Shown here: positions 10,180 to 21,072 of the stretch, one piece after another
Numbering within the stretch: position 1 is the stretch's first letter
How the letters are laid out: each line of letters begins with the position of its first letter
Assembly (NCBI GenBank): GCA_013368315.1
Contig: JAACJM010000080.1
Location: 248,001-312,000, forward strand
Length of the DNA stretch: 64,000 nt
From: Tetrapyrgos nigripes
Lineage: Eukaryota > Basidiomycota > Agaricomycetes > Agaricales > Campanellaceae
Reading direction: 5' to 3'
Position numbers and translations under genes: made by a program
Notes under the pieces: model-generated
Database searches by the model: none
Seen by the model: the letters and a program-made list of their open reading frames with translations, nothing else
Told to the model about the DNA's origin: nothing

Positions 10180-12860
10180 TGTCCCAAATTCCTCTGTGAA
10201 CCAAGATACACGGGGAAGTGGGAACGATAAGCAGAGATTGAGGCATTGACTGTGGGGAGGGGCAGGTTGTTTGAGAGACGAAGGGAAAGAGAATAAATAA
10301 GAGCTGGATATTTTAGACCTGATCCAGACTCTGCAAGCACGGAACAATGGACGAGCCGTGGATGTGAAAAAGGTGGCGGAGAGGAGGGGAAGGTTGGATG
10401 TGGTTGAGACTGAATATCGATGTTAGTTGGGGCTTTTCTTTTCCGCCTTCTATTCTTCTGGTGGTGGTTGTGGTTGTAATTTTGATTGTGTTGGCTCTGT
10501 TCATGGTGTCCTTCTTGACATCCTCTGCTGCAGCCATGTATCCGCAGAGACGGTTATCTGACATAGGGGCATTTAGTATCTTCAGAACTTCCTTGTATGG
10601 CATTGCAGAGTGTATAATAGACTTATTATAGCTTCCCTTCACTCTCTAGTCTTGATAATGAAAGATTACAGCTCAGTCATAGTGCTAAGTATGTACAAAG
10701 AAATAAGTGAGATGTCAACCTAGTAAGGTGATTCGTTATTTATATAGACATTTCATGGATGAGAATCAAGGCTGGGCATTAAATTACATTTGATATGCTT
10801 TTGGAGAGGGGATCTGTATGAACATAAAGGACAAACATGAAGAAAAGTTATATTGTGGCTGTGCTTATCCAACTTTTTTGAAGATTTTTACAATTTCCTT
10901 ACACCAGATATACCAACTTTAAGAGAATTCTGAGTTCATATACATTGTTTCTACAGTACATGAAGTCATATATGATAAGTTGGAATGGTCACCGCAAATC
11001 TGAGCCAGGTCACCGCAGCCCCGCAGGGGGTGTCCGCAGATTTCCATATACCGATCGGGATGCCTCCTGGACCCCCGGCGTATCAGTTCGTGGTCCTAGC
11101 CCGGGTGATACACTCCTCCTCCTTTCATCTTTCATCTGTCTTCGCAGTTGGGTGTCCCCATGTCCCAACTGCCGTTTCTTATCTCCGAGTCCCATTCTTC
11201 CTTTTCCTTCACTTGATACTTTCTCCTGAGGACTCGGTGTGGACACATTGGTAGTTGTGACATTCATATACTGGATATGATATGTGATTGGCAACTCGTT
11301 ACTATCAGGGTTCAGGTTTCGGTTGGTGATCGTGTCAGCGTGTGATGGTCGTGGCGTGGTGTGATGGTCGTGGTCGTGGTTGTCTGGCGTCAATGATATT
11401 GATGATGCCCAACCAGTGATGTTTTTGATACTTTGTTTCTTTTTCCGTTCCTTGTTCCTCGTTTTCGTCTATTTTTTTCCATTTTCTCGAATTTGTGCTG
11501 TGCCTTTTTCTTCGTCTTCATTTTCTTCCAGTCATTGGTGATCGCATCGTTATGCCCTCCTCTGTCGTCTTCTTGGTCGTCAAGCTACGCCTTATTCCTC
11601 CCACGCAATTCTCATCAAAGAACGAACACTGTAAGAAATCAAGAAGTCTATTCGTGCCAATGAGGAGAAGAATAACGCATTCTTGTTGAGTCAGAAAGAT
11701 GCATAGGATATCGAGGTTATGGAAGATGAAGAACAGGCAACTGCAGAGGGGTACGCACATGCACCCTATTGGCCTGGGGTGAGTGTTTTCTTCATTTCTT
11801 GTGTTTTGGTTTTGGTGGTGTACGTGTGACCTTCTTTGCTCTGGGCTGCTTGTGTCTTGCAGTTTTATCTTACCTTCTTGTTCTCATTTCATCTTGTCTC
11901 CTATGCATGTACTGAGCAAGCAACTGATGCAAGCCTTCTTGGTGGCTCGTCATAGCCGACGAAAAACTTGGCAAAGTCGTCGTTCCTTCTCCTTATGCGA
12001 ATAATGCTTCCGATGGTGCGTCTATTTCTGGCAGTCTGCCTTCTCATCATTAATGCTGATGCTGACGCTAATGCTGCCTACTCTCCCTTGCTCCACCACG
12101 CTGCTGGGGAACTTAACTGCTCTCTGGGACCTTGAGAATTCCGCTCTTTATTAGGGACTAGCTTTGTGTCTAGTGGTTGATGGAAAGTGCACCGAGTTCG
12201 TTTTGCTGCTTCGTTGTATGTATGTGGTCATTTATACCTGGATGTCACTTTGGCCGTAGTTAGACGTTAGCCATTAACCATTAGCATAGATCATCATTAA
12301 ACCCATTTCATGCTGGAAGCTTCGTCAATGGCTGAAGCCTGAGAGAGAGTCCACTCTTCTTGCAGGGTAATTGTTTCCGCTGAAACATTCGGCTGCTCCA
12401 GTCTTCTCATCTCGCTAGACCTGATTTGGTTTCAGTTAAAACCAAGCTCTGATCCGTGACTAAAGAAAAAGAGTAGAGCCTTTGTGCATCTATTAATATC
12501 ATGATATAATCATTATAGCTACCTTATCTGAACTGAAGGTATCCAGACTAGCACCGCCGAATATCTATCAACATGGCAACGTTCCTCGTCTCTGCCTTGT
12601 ATTAAATAAGCTTGGAACAAGGTATCAATCTTACTGCTCCTGGACATCTATCAACATAGATATATGCTCATCTTGTCTCTCCCTTATATTGGACAGGTCT
12701 GCTGTAATAGGCATACAGTGGAGCGGCATTCATGATTCACAGTACTGCCTTCAGTGAAATGAGATCAGCAAACTGACAGATATTTAAGGACAGGTGAAAG
12801 AATGCCCTTATAACGACCACTAGCGTGCACCCCCAATTCTTCTCCTCTGCAATCATTGCA
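10180..12860. other. no gene established; weak coding-like patches
   Basis: Possible coding texture occurs on the minus strand at 10,597-10,313 (begins MPYKEVLKILNAP) and on the plus strand at about 11,700-11,780 (frame reading EEQATAEGYAHAPYWPG followed by a GTGAGT donor). Neither could be extended into a gene. A run of 'gtgatggtcgtggtcgtgg' words lies at 11,340-11,380. Two partly similar blocks at 12,565-12,615 and 12,645-12,700 share 'atctatcaacat...cctcgtctctgccttgtatt/ctcatcttgtctctcccttatatt'. Confidence 0.3.
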
Positions 12861-12861
12861 A

Positions 12862-14244
12862 ATGTCAAGAACCCAATCCTCCTTTCTTACATCTTCAGAT
12901 ATCACTATCATTCAATCGGAGTATCTAATTGCAACTGCAGTCGAAGGAATTTGCTTCGGTAAGTCCAGAGTCCAAAGATCAAATTTGAACTATCTCCTTA
13001 CTCATCTTAACCTTGCTATCTAGGCATTGAGCTCTTGATTACCATTTCTACCATCTTGCTGCTATGGTAGGCCTCTCCCAAACATTCCTGACACAATTTC
13101 AAACATGGATCCAGTCAGCGAGGACTTCGACAGTCACCAATGCGAATTTTTCTGGTGGCTGCATGTGGAGTCATGCTTATAAGCTCAGCATGGAACATGG
13201 TGGAAGATCAGATATTTTATATAGTTGTGATCCAAGCATTTGCATATCCGACATACAATCCTTTTTCAATCTTGATTATGACTGATTTGATGGGAGTGGT
13301 ACTGTCAAGAGTTAATGTGAGTTCCACTGTCCTATTCTAATTCCTCATCTAAATGCTGAAGTATATGCAAATAGTATCTCCTGGGAGACATAATTGTGGT
13401 TTCGAGGGCATGGATCATTTGTCAAAGGGAAACTATTCCCAGAGGGATTCTTCTTTTCTGTATTGCTCAATCATTAGGTAAGAATCATATTTGATTTCTA
13501 GAATTCATTCAGTCAAGCTTACTTTCCTGGGTGTAGGCTGTAGTATATATGATGCAGTCCTTAACATTAGAGAAATACTTGGTGCAGATCTCGTATGTAT
13601 ATATTTTGTTCATTGATTGGGATTCAAGGCTCAGATTATACAGGACACATTTCCGGCTAGCAACGTAATACTGCCAGTATCACTTGTCTTCACCAGCCTC
13701 ACAGCAACTCTTCTGATTGCAATTAAGGCTTGGTAAGCGGACAGCAGACTGTTTATTTCTTAGTCTTGATTTCTCAACAGGCACTACAGAAAATCTGTTA
13801 AAGCAAACCTTGGCAAATTAAATACTAAAAGCCGAGTTGAGCAGATACTGGTACTCTTAGTACAGTCTGGTATAATCTATTGCATTCCCTGGGTAGGTAA
13901 TCATTTGTGCCTCCACAGAACATGAATGTTACTAACATCTGGACGCCCAGATTCTAAGCATACCCGGTGTATTCAATCCAGGGTATAATGATTCTGTAAG
14001 GCCCTACATGAACGTAATGATGCCCCATCTAGAAACAATCTATCCCACCTCAATCCTCCTCCTCTCCCACCTCTACAAGAACCAAAAAGACTCCATTCTC
14101 GAGAGTCTTTCTCAACCTATGGAATTTGCAGCTCCTGCACCATTATCCCAATCTGATCCATCAGCATCTACGCAGGCACACGGTACTCAAGATGGAGAGA
14201 ATGATCTTCAGGAAGTCAGTAGAGGAGATTCTGTAGTGGTTTAA
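12862..14244 (+). CDS. multi-pass membrane protein of a basidiomycete family, intact, 8 exons
   Basis: Integral membrane protein of unknown function, probably in a cell or organelle membrane. Exons 12862-12958, 13024-13066, 13115-13316, 13375-13477, 13537-13592, 13635-13732, 13781-13892 and 13951-14244 all have GT-AG borders and sum to 1,005 nt, exactly 334 codons plus stop, with no lesion. It starts MSRTQSSFLTSSD. Hydrophobic segments include GIELLITISTILLL; IFLVAACGVMLISSAW; ILIMTDLMGVVL; LLGDIIVVSRAWII; GILLFCIAQSLG; LPVSLVFTSLTATLLIAIKAW; ILVLLVQSGIIYCIPW; and LETIYPTSILLLSHLY, giving about seven helices. The 'LGD.IVV.RAW' block and 'YPT.I.LL..L.KNQ' near the end are typical of seven-helix mushroom proteins. 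The tail is acidic and Ser/Gln-rich, hence probably cytosolic. The start was chosen because the upstream sequence has no in-frame Met. Confidence 0.85.
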
Positions 14245-14447
14245 TCTGGAGATTTTGATTGTAGGATGTAAGGCACAGTAGAAATAGTGAGAAGGACAAG
14301 TTTATTCTACTTGTGCAATGATTCTGCTCTCTTTATCATTTACTTATCTACTATTTATTCAAGCTCAAAATCAGAAATTCATCCTGTCATCTGACAAGAT
14401 ATAGAATCATTCTTTGATACCATCCATACTTTCATTCATCCTACAAC

Positions 14448-14525
14448 ATGTTTTTCTATTTTCTTGGCTTCTGAGTAGGCTACATTGATTGTACTCCTCG
14501 ATATCTTCATTGTATTCTAAAAATC
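14448..14525 (-). repeat. gene-fragment repeat, copy 2 (copy 1 at 2.92 kb)
   Basis: On the minus strand 'gaatacaatgaagatatcgaggagtacaatcaatgtagcct' matches 2,920-2,955 almost exactly and reads EYNEDIEEYNQCSLLRSQ. The two copies lie in opposite orientation about 11.5 kb apart and diverge immediately outside the match. Confidence 0.5.
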
Positions 14526-14529
14526 TTGA

Positions 14530-15610
14530 ACATGTTTTTGTTGGTCCCCTATAAGAAGCAGCACTCACATCGCTGAGCACATCAAAACCATACATGTAGA
14601 CAAACCAAGCCTTCGATCTTGATTAGGCCAAGCGGCCAGTCTGATCAAGCCGTCTAAGCAGAATTCTTCAGACTATGAAGACTCGCCTCCAAACTTTATT
14701 ACTTACGCTCTAGCGTAGCTAAATAAAATGCAACCAAAATATTTACGTATCTTGATAATTTTGAATGTCGGAGTGTGATCAGAGTACACCGCGAACAGGG
14801 GTTGATAATGATGCAGTTTTACCCTTCGTCTGCGTTAGAACACCTGTCTCCACTGATCGAGATAGAGGTGAGCCATGGACTTCTCTTATCCATTCTTACA
14901 TGTACTTACTAGCCTAGATATATATTCTCTCTTATTCTATCTAGGTACTTGTCTATGTCTAGTACTTCTCTCTCACTGTACTCCAGACTTTGAATGGCTT
15001 GGTCAGATAAGACGGTGGCGCCTAGAGCCGGCTCAATTCAAAACCCACAGACGGCTCGGTCGGAGTACGTGAACGGCTACATCCGTTATCGATTTTCGGC
15101 TTGATTCTTTTGCAAAATGCGGCTAGAGGACCAGATACATACATAGATAGGTATTCCCGATGCAATCTGCAGCCACAGTGTCGCCGTCCAACATAATGAG
15201 CCAAAGGAGGACGGCGGCGAGAACGCTAGGTAATACCACTGGAAACAAACGTCAGTAGCACTGGTAGCAGAGGATTAAGTAGAAAGATTGCCGCGCTATG
15301 TATCTAGGACGTGAATACTAAAATAAGGTCTTCAAAGAAGTCAAATATATGTTAATGAAGCTCGATTGAAGAAGTATCCATACGTACCAAGTCCCCCACC
15401 TCTTGCCGGTCGGTAACAGTCCCAACATTCATTCCATTATCTTCAAAGCATGTATGCGCAGTTTCTATCATGAGGAGAGAGGAAGACGGGAGGAGATCTA
15501 GTCCTTATAGTACACCAGGAGTGCCGTCCGTGACGCCAAGTTTACAACCAGTCATTTCCTAACGTTGAATCGAGGTTTTTCTGCACGAACATGAAAGCGT
15601 GAGGCAAAAT
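14530..15610. other. no gene identified
   Basis: Only short open frames on both strands. A GTGAGC donor after 'gatcgagatagag' (14,860) hints at a lost exon, but no partner exon was found. No repeat boundary is visible before the AGCTTGAG composite at 15,612. Confidence 0.3.
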
Positions 15611-15611
15611 T

Positions 15612-16604
15612 GGGCCACCAGTTTTTCAAGCTCACAGTCAAGCCGCGTGAGCTTGAGTGAGCTTGAGTGAGCTTGACTTTCTATTTTGGATGTGGCTGTG
15701 CTTATCTCTAGTGTACCCAACTTCACTACACTTCATTTGACAACAAGCTACTCACACTGAAGGGTTCATTCATTATATTATGTATACCACATTCTTCATT
15801 ACATCTTGGTTTAGCCTCTGCTGAGTCAAGTACATAATTTTCGAAAAATACAGAGATACAATACTCAGTTTTTCCTAGACTTTTTCCAACTGCATTAGAT
15901 AGATATGGTAATCCAGATGGAACAGGAAGATCTTTATAAATGAGGCTTTCTGATTCAGAGGCAATGGCAATAGATTTACAAGCTAAAAAATAGGTTAGAC
16001 CTATTCAAGGTAAAGTAGTGAATATCAAAGACATTTAAGGGCATATGAGAAGCTTTTGAGATGGATCAAGAGTAGCTGGAGGAAGCTTGAGTGCGGCTTG
16101 AGGTGAGCTTGAGTGAGCTTGACTGTGAGCTTGACTTTCCTTTTTGGGTATGGGTGTGCTTATCTTAGTCTAGTGAACTTTACTACACTTCATTTTACTT
16201 ACATTCAAAGGTTCATTCATTGAGCAGATGTGTATTATGCATACCACATTGTTCACTGCACATTGGTTTAGCCTCTACTGAGTCAAGTACATAATTTACA
16301 GACATAGAATGTTCAATTTTTCTTAGATTTTCCCCACTGTTAGATTGCTTGCCTTATGAATATGGTAGTCCATAGAGAACAGGCAGATCCTTATCATTGA
16401 GGTTTTATGATTCAGAGACAATGGCAATAGATTTCAAAGCTAGAAAACAGTTTAGACATATTCAAGAGAAACTATGGCATATCAAAGGCATTTCAGGACA
16501 TATGAGCAGCTTTTGCATCATTGTGAGAGGGCTCAAGAGTAGCTGGGGGAACCTTAAGTATAGCTTGAGTGAGCTTGAGTGTGAGCTTGAAAAACCAGAT
16601 GCCC
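15612..16604 (+). mobile_element. AGCTTGAG-family composite: two units sharing a middle array, 5-bp target duplication
   Basis: Starts GGGCCACCAGTTTTTCAAGCTCACAGTCAAGC and ends GCTTGAAAAACCAGATGCCC, flanked by the direct repeat AAATT (15607-15611 and 16605-16609). The internal block 'gcttgactttc..ttttgg.tgtgg.tgtgcttat...cttcactacacttcatt' occurs twice (from 15,670 and from 16,130). The two units are joined by one shared array of GAGCTTGAGTG words at 16,080-16,135. The whole 993-bp tandem dimer apparently moved as one piece. No transposase is encoded. Confidence 0.75.
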
Positions 16605-16605
16605 A

Positions 16606-17110
16606 AATTTTCAACATTGGTATGCATAGACCAAAACCCGTCTCTCAAGCCATAAATGGCTTACCTTGCGTTTCACCCTGTCAGTCAAGTCCAAGCTCGG
16701 TCCATCTATCCAAAAGCCGTCCAACGTCTTCACGGACTACATTGGCCGATATGTCGAGGGCATGGTCACGGTAGGCGTCTATAATGTCGGATGTTGAGCA
16801 TGACGCGAGGATTGAGGGAAACAGGACGCCCGGGATAGGGTAGCATACGCGCATGTAGCGAGGTAGAGGGCAAAGGGAGAAGAGTTGCGGTAAGGTAGAT
16901 CTGGTAACGAATTTCATGAGGCTCTACATCGGAAAATACAATGGGACACTCGCTATTCGTTTTCTATTCCATTGGGACATAGGCTCTAGCATCTGAAGGC
17001 GGTGTGAACTTGATATGGCACGAAAGTCTGGTCTGGCCATGGTTGAGGAAAGAGAGTCGGCCAAGGGCTGTGAAAAGAGCGGTAGGTGACAGAAAAGCCT
17101 CGTTACTCTG
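16606..17110 (-). pseudogene. unrecognised coding remnant next to the AGCTTGAG element
   Basis: Minus-strand frames here have coding texture. One (16,917-16,681) ends IIDAYRDHALDISANVVRE..GRLLDRWTELGLD. Another, upstream, reads 'ARAYVPME', a TAG stop, then 'KTNSECPIVFSDVEPHEIRYQIYLTATLL'. They lie in different frames, so introns or frameshifts separate them. The open region ends at the composite element, which may have cut the gene. No family recognised. Confidence 0.3.
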
Positions 17111-17187
17111 GTCATCGTAAACAGCCGAACTGAAGGTCTTTCATTAACATGGAGGGAATCCGCAAGCTTTTTGTGTAGCTGCCTCGT

Positions 17188-18552
17188 GTGTTCATTATGA
17201 CTGTAAATACGTCGATTCTCGCGGCCTCGTCAGCTGCTTCTTCCCCTTCCCCAACATCGAGTCCAGCGATGAGCACCTCCACCAACTGCCTCCTTTCAGA
17301 TCTGGACATTTCAGGAATCGGTGTCCGTATAACAATCTACATCCAGAATCTACTGGGCTTCATCTCAGCCATTTTGGCCCTCCGGAACGGCGAGGTGTCT
17401 CCATCCGAACTCGAGTCTGCCGAAACCCAGTCAACCACAATCCTCACTGCCTTTGCCATCTTGATTTCGGCCATGGTCCAGGCTCGGACGCTCAGATTAT
17501 CTAGCTTTCAAGCGAGCATTGCCCTCGATTTGAGCTGAATGAACAACACGAATACCTTCATCTACTTTCTTCTCTACGTCCACCACAAGAGCCAGCGTGG
17601 CCCGGGGCAACTTGAGCCAATCAAGCCAACATGGTCTGCATGGATACAGCATACTAGGGACAGGTTGTCATTGCGAAGCGTGATGGCGGAGGTCAGGGGG
17701 CTTCTCCAGCTGTTCCGAACGAAAGAAGGTAATCATAAATACATATGCTACTTATTCACTGTCCCGTTAATAACACGTTCACAGAACAGCCATTTGGTGA
17801 TGTTGATGTTGAGAAGCAATCGCAAGGCAGTGCGCCCATTTTTCTATTTTAAATTTCGAGATTATCAACTAATTAGGATTCCAATGGGGCTCACAGACCA
17901 GAATACAAAGTCTCCACAGCAGTCATTGATCAAAAATATCTTTAGAAGGATTGTCCTCCTCTTGGGCTCATTTCACTTGACTTTAATGGCTGTTCTCGGC
18001 ATTTGGATGTGGAGCAAGCCAGGTTCATTCAGAGCTTCAGACTCCCAGTGTCCAATTCTGATCGACTCTTTATCTTTTGTTGTTCTAGGGCAACCTGCTT
18101 CTCTAGGGTCAGGGGGATTGCGTGGGTGGTCGCTTGCGATCTACTCACTGTTCCTGGTACCTGGAGTGAATTTAGTTGTTCCAGCAGCTTTTTTCCTTCT
18201 GGTGTATATCAGGTATGATGCGTTGCGTGGCAAATATGAAGTCTGGCATGAAAAGGATCCAAACAACCTTGGGGGTATCATTATTGGCATGGTTTTTCTT
18301 ACAGCCATCAATCTCGTCTTCATTGTTGACACTGAGCTGACTCTTCGACAAAACACTGATACAGATGGATCCAATTGGACATTTGGACAGGTTCTTGCCA
18401 TAGTCCTGATTGTAATCCCTATACGTGACATTGCAGAAGGCATTATGCAACGGCAAAATAGGAGGTTCTGTACAGAAGTATTAAAGGGGGAAATTAAGAG
18501 ACAAGATGAGGGAATAGAGCTATTGAGTGGGTCAGAAGGGGTGCTGATGTGA
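17188..18552 (+). pseudogene. basidiomycete multi-pass membrane protein with one in-frame TGA
   Basis: Membrane protein of unknown function. The N-terminal part contains LLSDLDISGIGVRI..YIQNLLGFISAILAL and QSTTILTAFAILISAMVQARTL, a set I associate with a family common in Agaricomycetes. At 17536-17538 a TGA interrupts the frame exactly where the same frame continues MNNTNTFIYFLLYVHHKSQ (17,539 on); family members as I remember them have Trp here, so TGG-to-TGA is likely. Further on, a 56-bp GT-AG intron (17729-17784) fits after FRTKE; a second intron before about 17,897 is needed to restore frame but its borders are unsure. Helices follow (LTLMAVLGIWMW; AIYSLFLVPGVNLVVPAAFFLLVYI; GIIIGMVFLTAINLVFIV; FGQVLAIVLIVIPI), with a charged tail. 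A diverged copy of its start lies at 1.14-1.58 kb. The start may instead be the Met at 17,272. Confidence 0.6.
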
Positions 18553-19747
18553 ATGTAAAGGTTGAAGGTATGAATATGGTGGTTATTTTTTCATTGAAAT
18601 GAAAACTGAAAGCAAAAAACTAGAACATGACTGTGTGACAACCCTCCAAGTAGCCTCATATTATGGGTGCAAGGACTTTGTTCAGCGCCTGCTGGAAAAA
18701 GGGGCAAAGCCAAACATTCAAAGTGAGAATATGTGTTTAGATGAAGGAGATGATACTCAAAGAGCACTTTCAGGTGGTACATATAGGACAGCCCTTTGGG
18801 CAGTTTTGCATGAAGGACACAAGGGGATTGCAGAGCTCCTGCTTGAGAAGGGGGCAAGCCCAAATATTCAAGGTGAGAATGCTTTTAGATGAATAAGGAG
18901 ATGATAGTCATAGAGCACTTTCAGGTAGCCCCAATGTTCAAGGTGAGAATGTGTTTAGATAAATAAGGAGATGATAGTTAAAGAGAACTTTCAGGTGGTC
19001 AATATGGAGCAGCCCTTCAGACAGCCTCAGAAATGGGACACAAGGAGATTGTCACACTCCTGCTTGACAAGGGGGCAGACCCAAATATTCAAAGTGAGAA
19101 TGTGTTTAGATGAAGAAGGAGATGATACTCAAAGAGCACTTTCAGGTGGTGAATATGGGACACCCCTTCAGGCTTTCTCATACAGGGGAGACAAGGAGAT
19201 TGTTGAGCTCCTGCTTGAGAAGGGGGCAGACCCAAACATTCAAGGTGAGAATGTGTTTAGATGAAGGAGATGATACTCAAAGAAAACTTTCAGGTGGTGA
19301 ATATGGGACAGCCCTTCTGGCTGCCACTGCCTCATTCAGGGAACACAAGGAGATTGTCAAGCTCCTGCTAGACAAGGGGGCAGACCCAAACATTCAAGGT
19401 GAGAATGTGTTTAGATGAAGAAGGAGATGATACTCAAAGAGAACTTTCAGGTGGTCAATATGGGACAGCCCTTCAGGCTGCCTCACACTGGGGACATAAG
19501 GAGATTGTTGAGCTCTTGCTTGACAAGGGGGCAGACCCAAACATTCAAGGTGAGAATGTGTTTAGATGAAGGAGATGATACTCAAAGAGAACTTTCAGGT
19601 GGTGAATAGAGAGCTTGCGCAGAGCCACCTGCAGCCACGTGTGGCTTAGTAAGCGTGCGCGTGTGGTTGGCTGGCTCATCGTGTGCGCTAGCCAACCACA
19701 CATGTTTTCGCCAATATATCATTGTTTATGCTTCCTATCACCTCAGA

Positions 19748-20807
19748 ATGGAGTCAGCGATCCTCGAGCAGCGCATATCGTTTCAAAGCTTTATCAGTAA
19801 CCTACTTCAGGCCATGGACAATGAAGAATTTGCAAAGGGTGTTGAGAAAGCAGCGAGAACACGACCGGGAGGCCGAGCGAATATTTTCAGCTGGGAAGAC
19901 TCCGTCTGGCTAGAGCAGTTCCGGTGCGCTATACATCTATATCCCTTAGAACAATTTCTCACTCATTTTCAACAGGTTTACTCAGAAAGAGGTCCAGGAA
20001 CTCGTGAAAGCTCTTGAGTTGCCAGTTGAGATAGTTTGCCCCATATCGCGCAACAAGGAGGACTCGACGACCGCATTATGCATGCTTCTGCATCGGCTGG
20101 TCTTCCCAGGGCGTCTGTGTGACGTTGAAATGCAAATAGGCTGGGAGCGGACCCAGTTCTCCAGGATTACTCGACTCACCACACTGTGTCTCTATGACCG
20201 ATGGAAACACTTGTTATGATTCGACCCACGCCATCTGACTCCTTCCAAACTCGACGAATATGCTCAGATTGTCAAAAACAAAGGCTGCCCACTAGACTGT
20301 GTTGTAGGATTCATAGATGATACTTTGGAGGATACAGCTCGACTGTCACAAAACCAACGGATTGTTTACAATGGATGGAAACGGAAACACTTCCTGAAGT
20401 ACCACGTTGTTACTGCTCCGGATGGTCTTGTTATTCATGTATACGGTCCAGTAGAGGGTAGAAGACATGATGCAACCGTGTTTAAACACAGTGGCCTCGA
20501 AGTGATCCTCTCGAAACATTTTTGGGCACCAGATGGAAGACGCCTTTTTATCTATGGGGATCCTGCATATGCTATCACGGGGCATGTCCTCGCACCATAC
20601 AAAGGGCTTTCATTGGATCATGTGCAGAGGAAGTTTAACAGTACCATGAGCAAAGTGCGAGAGACTGTTGAATGCACTTTCAAAGAGGCAAATGTCCTGT
20701 TTCCTTTCTTCAAATTTTCTTCCAACCAAAAGGTGCTTTTGCAACCAGTTGGCCTCTTCTATCTCGTTGGTCTGCTTCTGTGCAACTGCCATACTATTCT
20801 TCACTGA
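19748..20807 (+). pseudogene. Harbinger (DDE_Tnp_4-type) transposase with one TGA
   Basis: Cut-and-paste transposase. Two exons, 19748-19923 and 19976-20807 (52-bp GT-AG intron), join in frame to 335 codons. Start MESAILEQR; a helix-turn-helix-like region follows (GRLCDVEMQIGWERTQFSRITR). The catalytic block has GFIDDT (first Asp), QNQR.VYNGWKRKHFLKYH, GPVEGRRHDATVF, IYGDPAY (second Asp) and RETVECTFKE (Glu). The only lesion is TGA at 20217-20219 between WKHLL and FDPRHLTP, where relatives have a sense codon; CGA or TGG to TGA would explain it. Length and order fit the family. It pairs with the Myb-like gene transcribed convergently. Confidence 0.85.
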
Positions 20808-21072
20808 CCACAGATTCCACAGTACTTTGACTGCACACCTCTGACTCTATCCGAGTATTTCCAGGGCGAACCAATTGATGACGAAGACTTGGATTCTTGG
20901 TGCTTAACTTCACCATGGGGAGAGCTAGGCGACGACGAGACCGAGACTGAGCCATTAGATGATGATGACTAGTAATAGAGAACTATCTACAGTACAAATA
21001 ATAAGTAGTATATGGTATGCACAAAAATGATTAGTATCATAGACTTTCTGCATGAAAAAGTTCGAGAATGAT

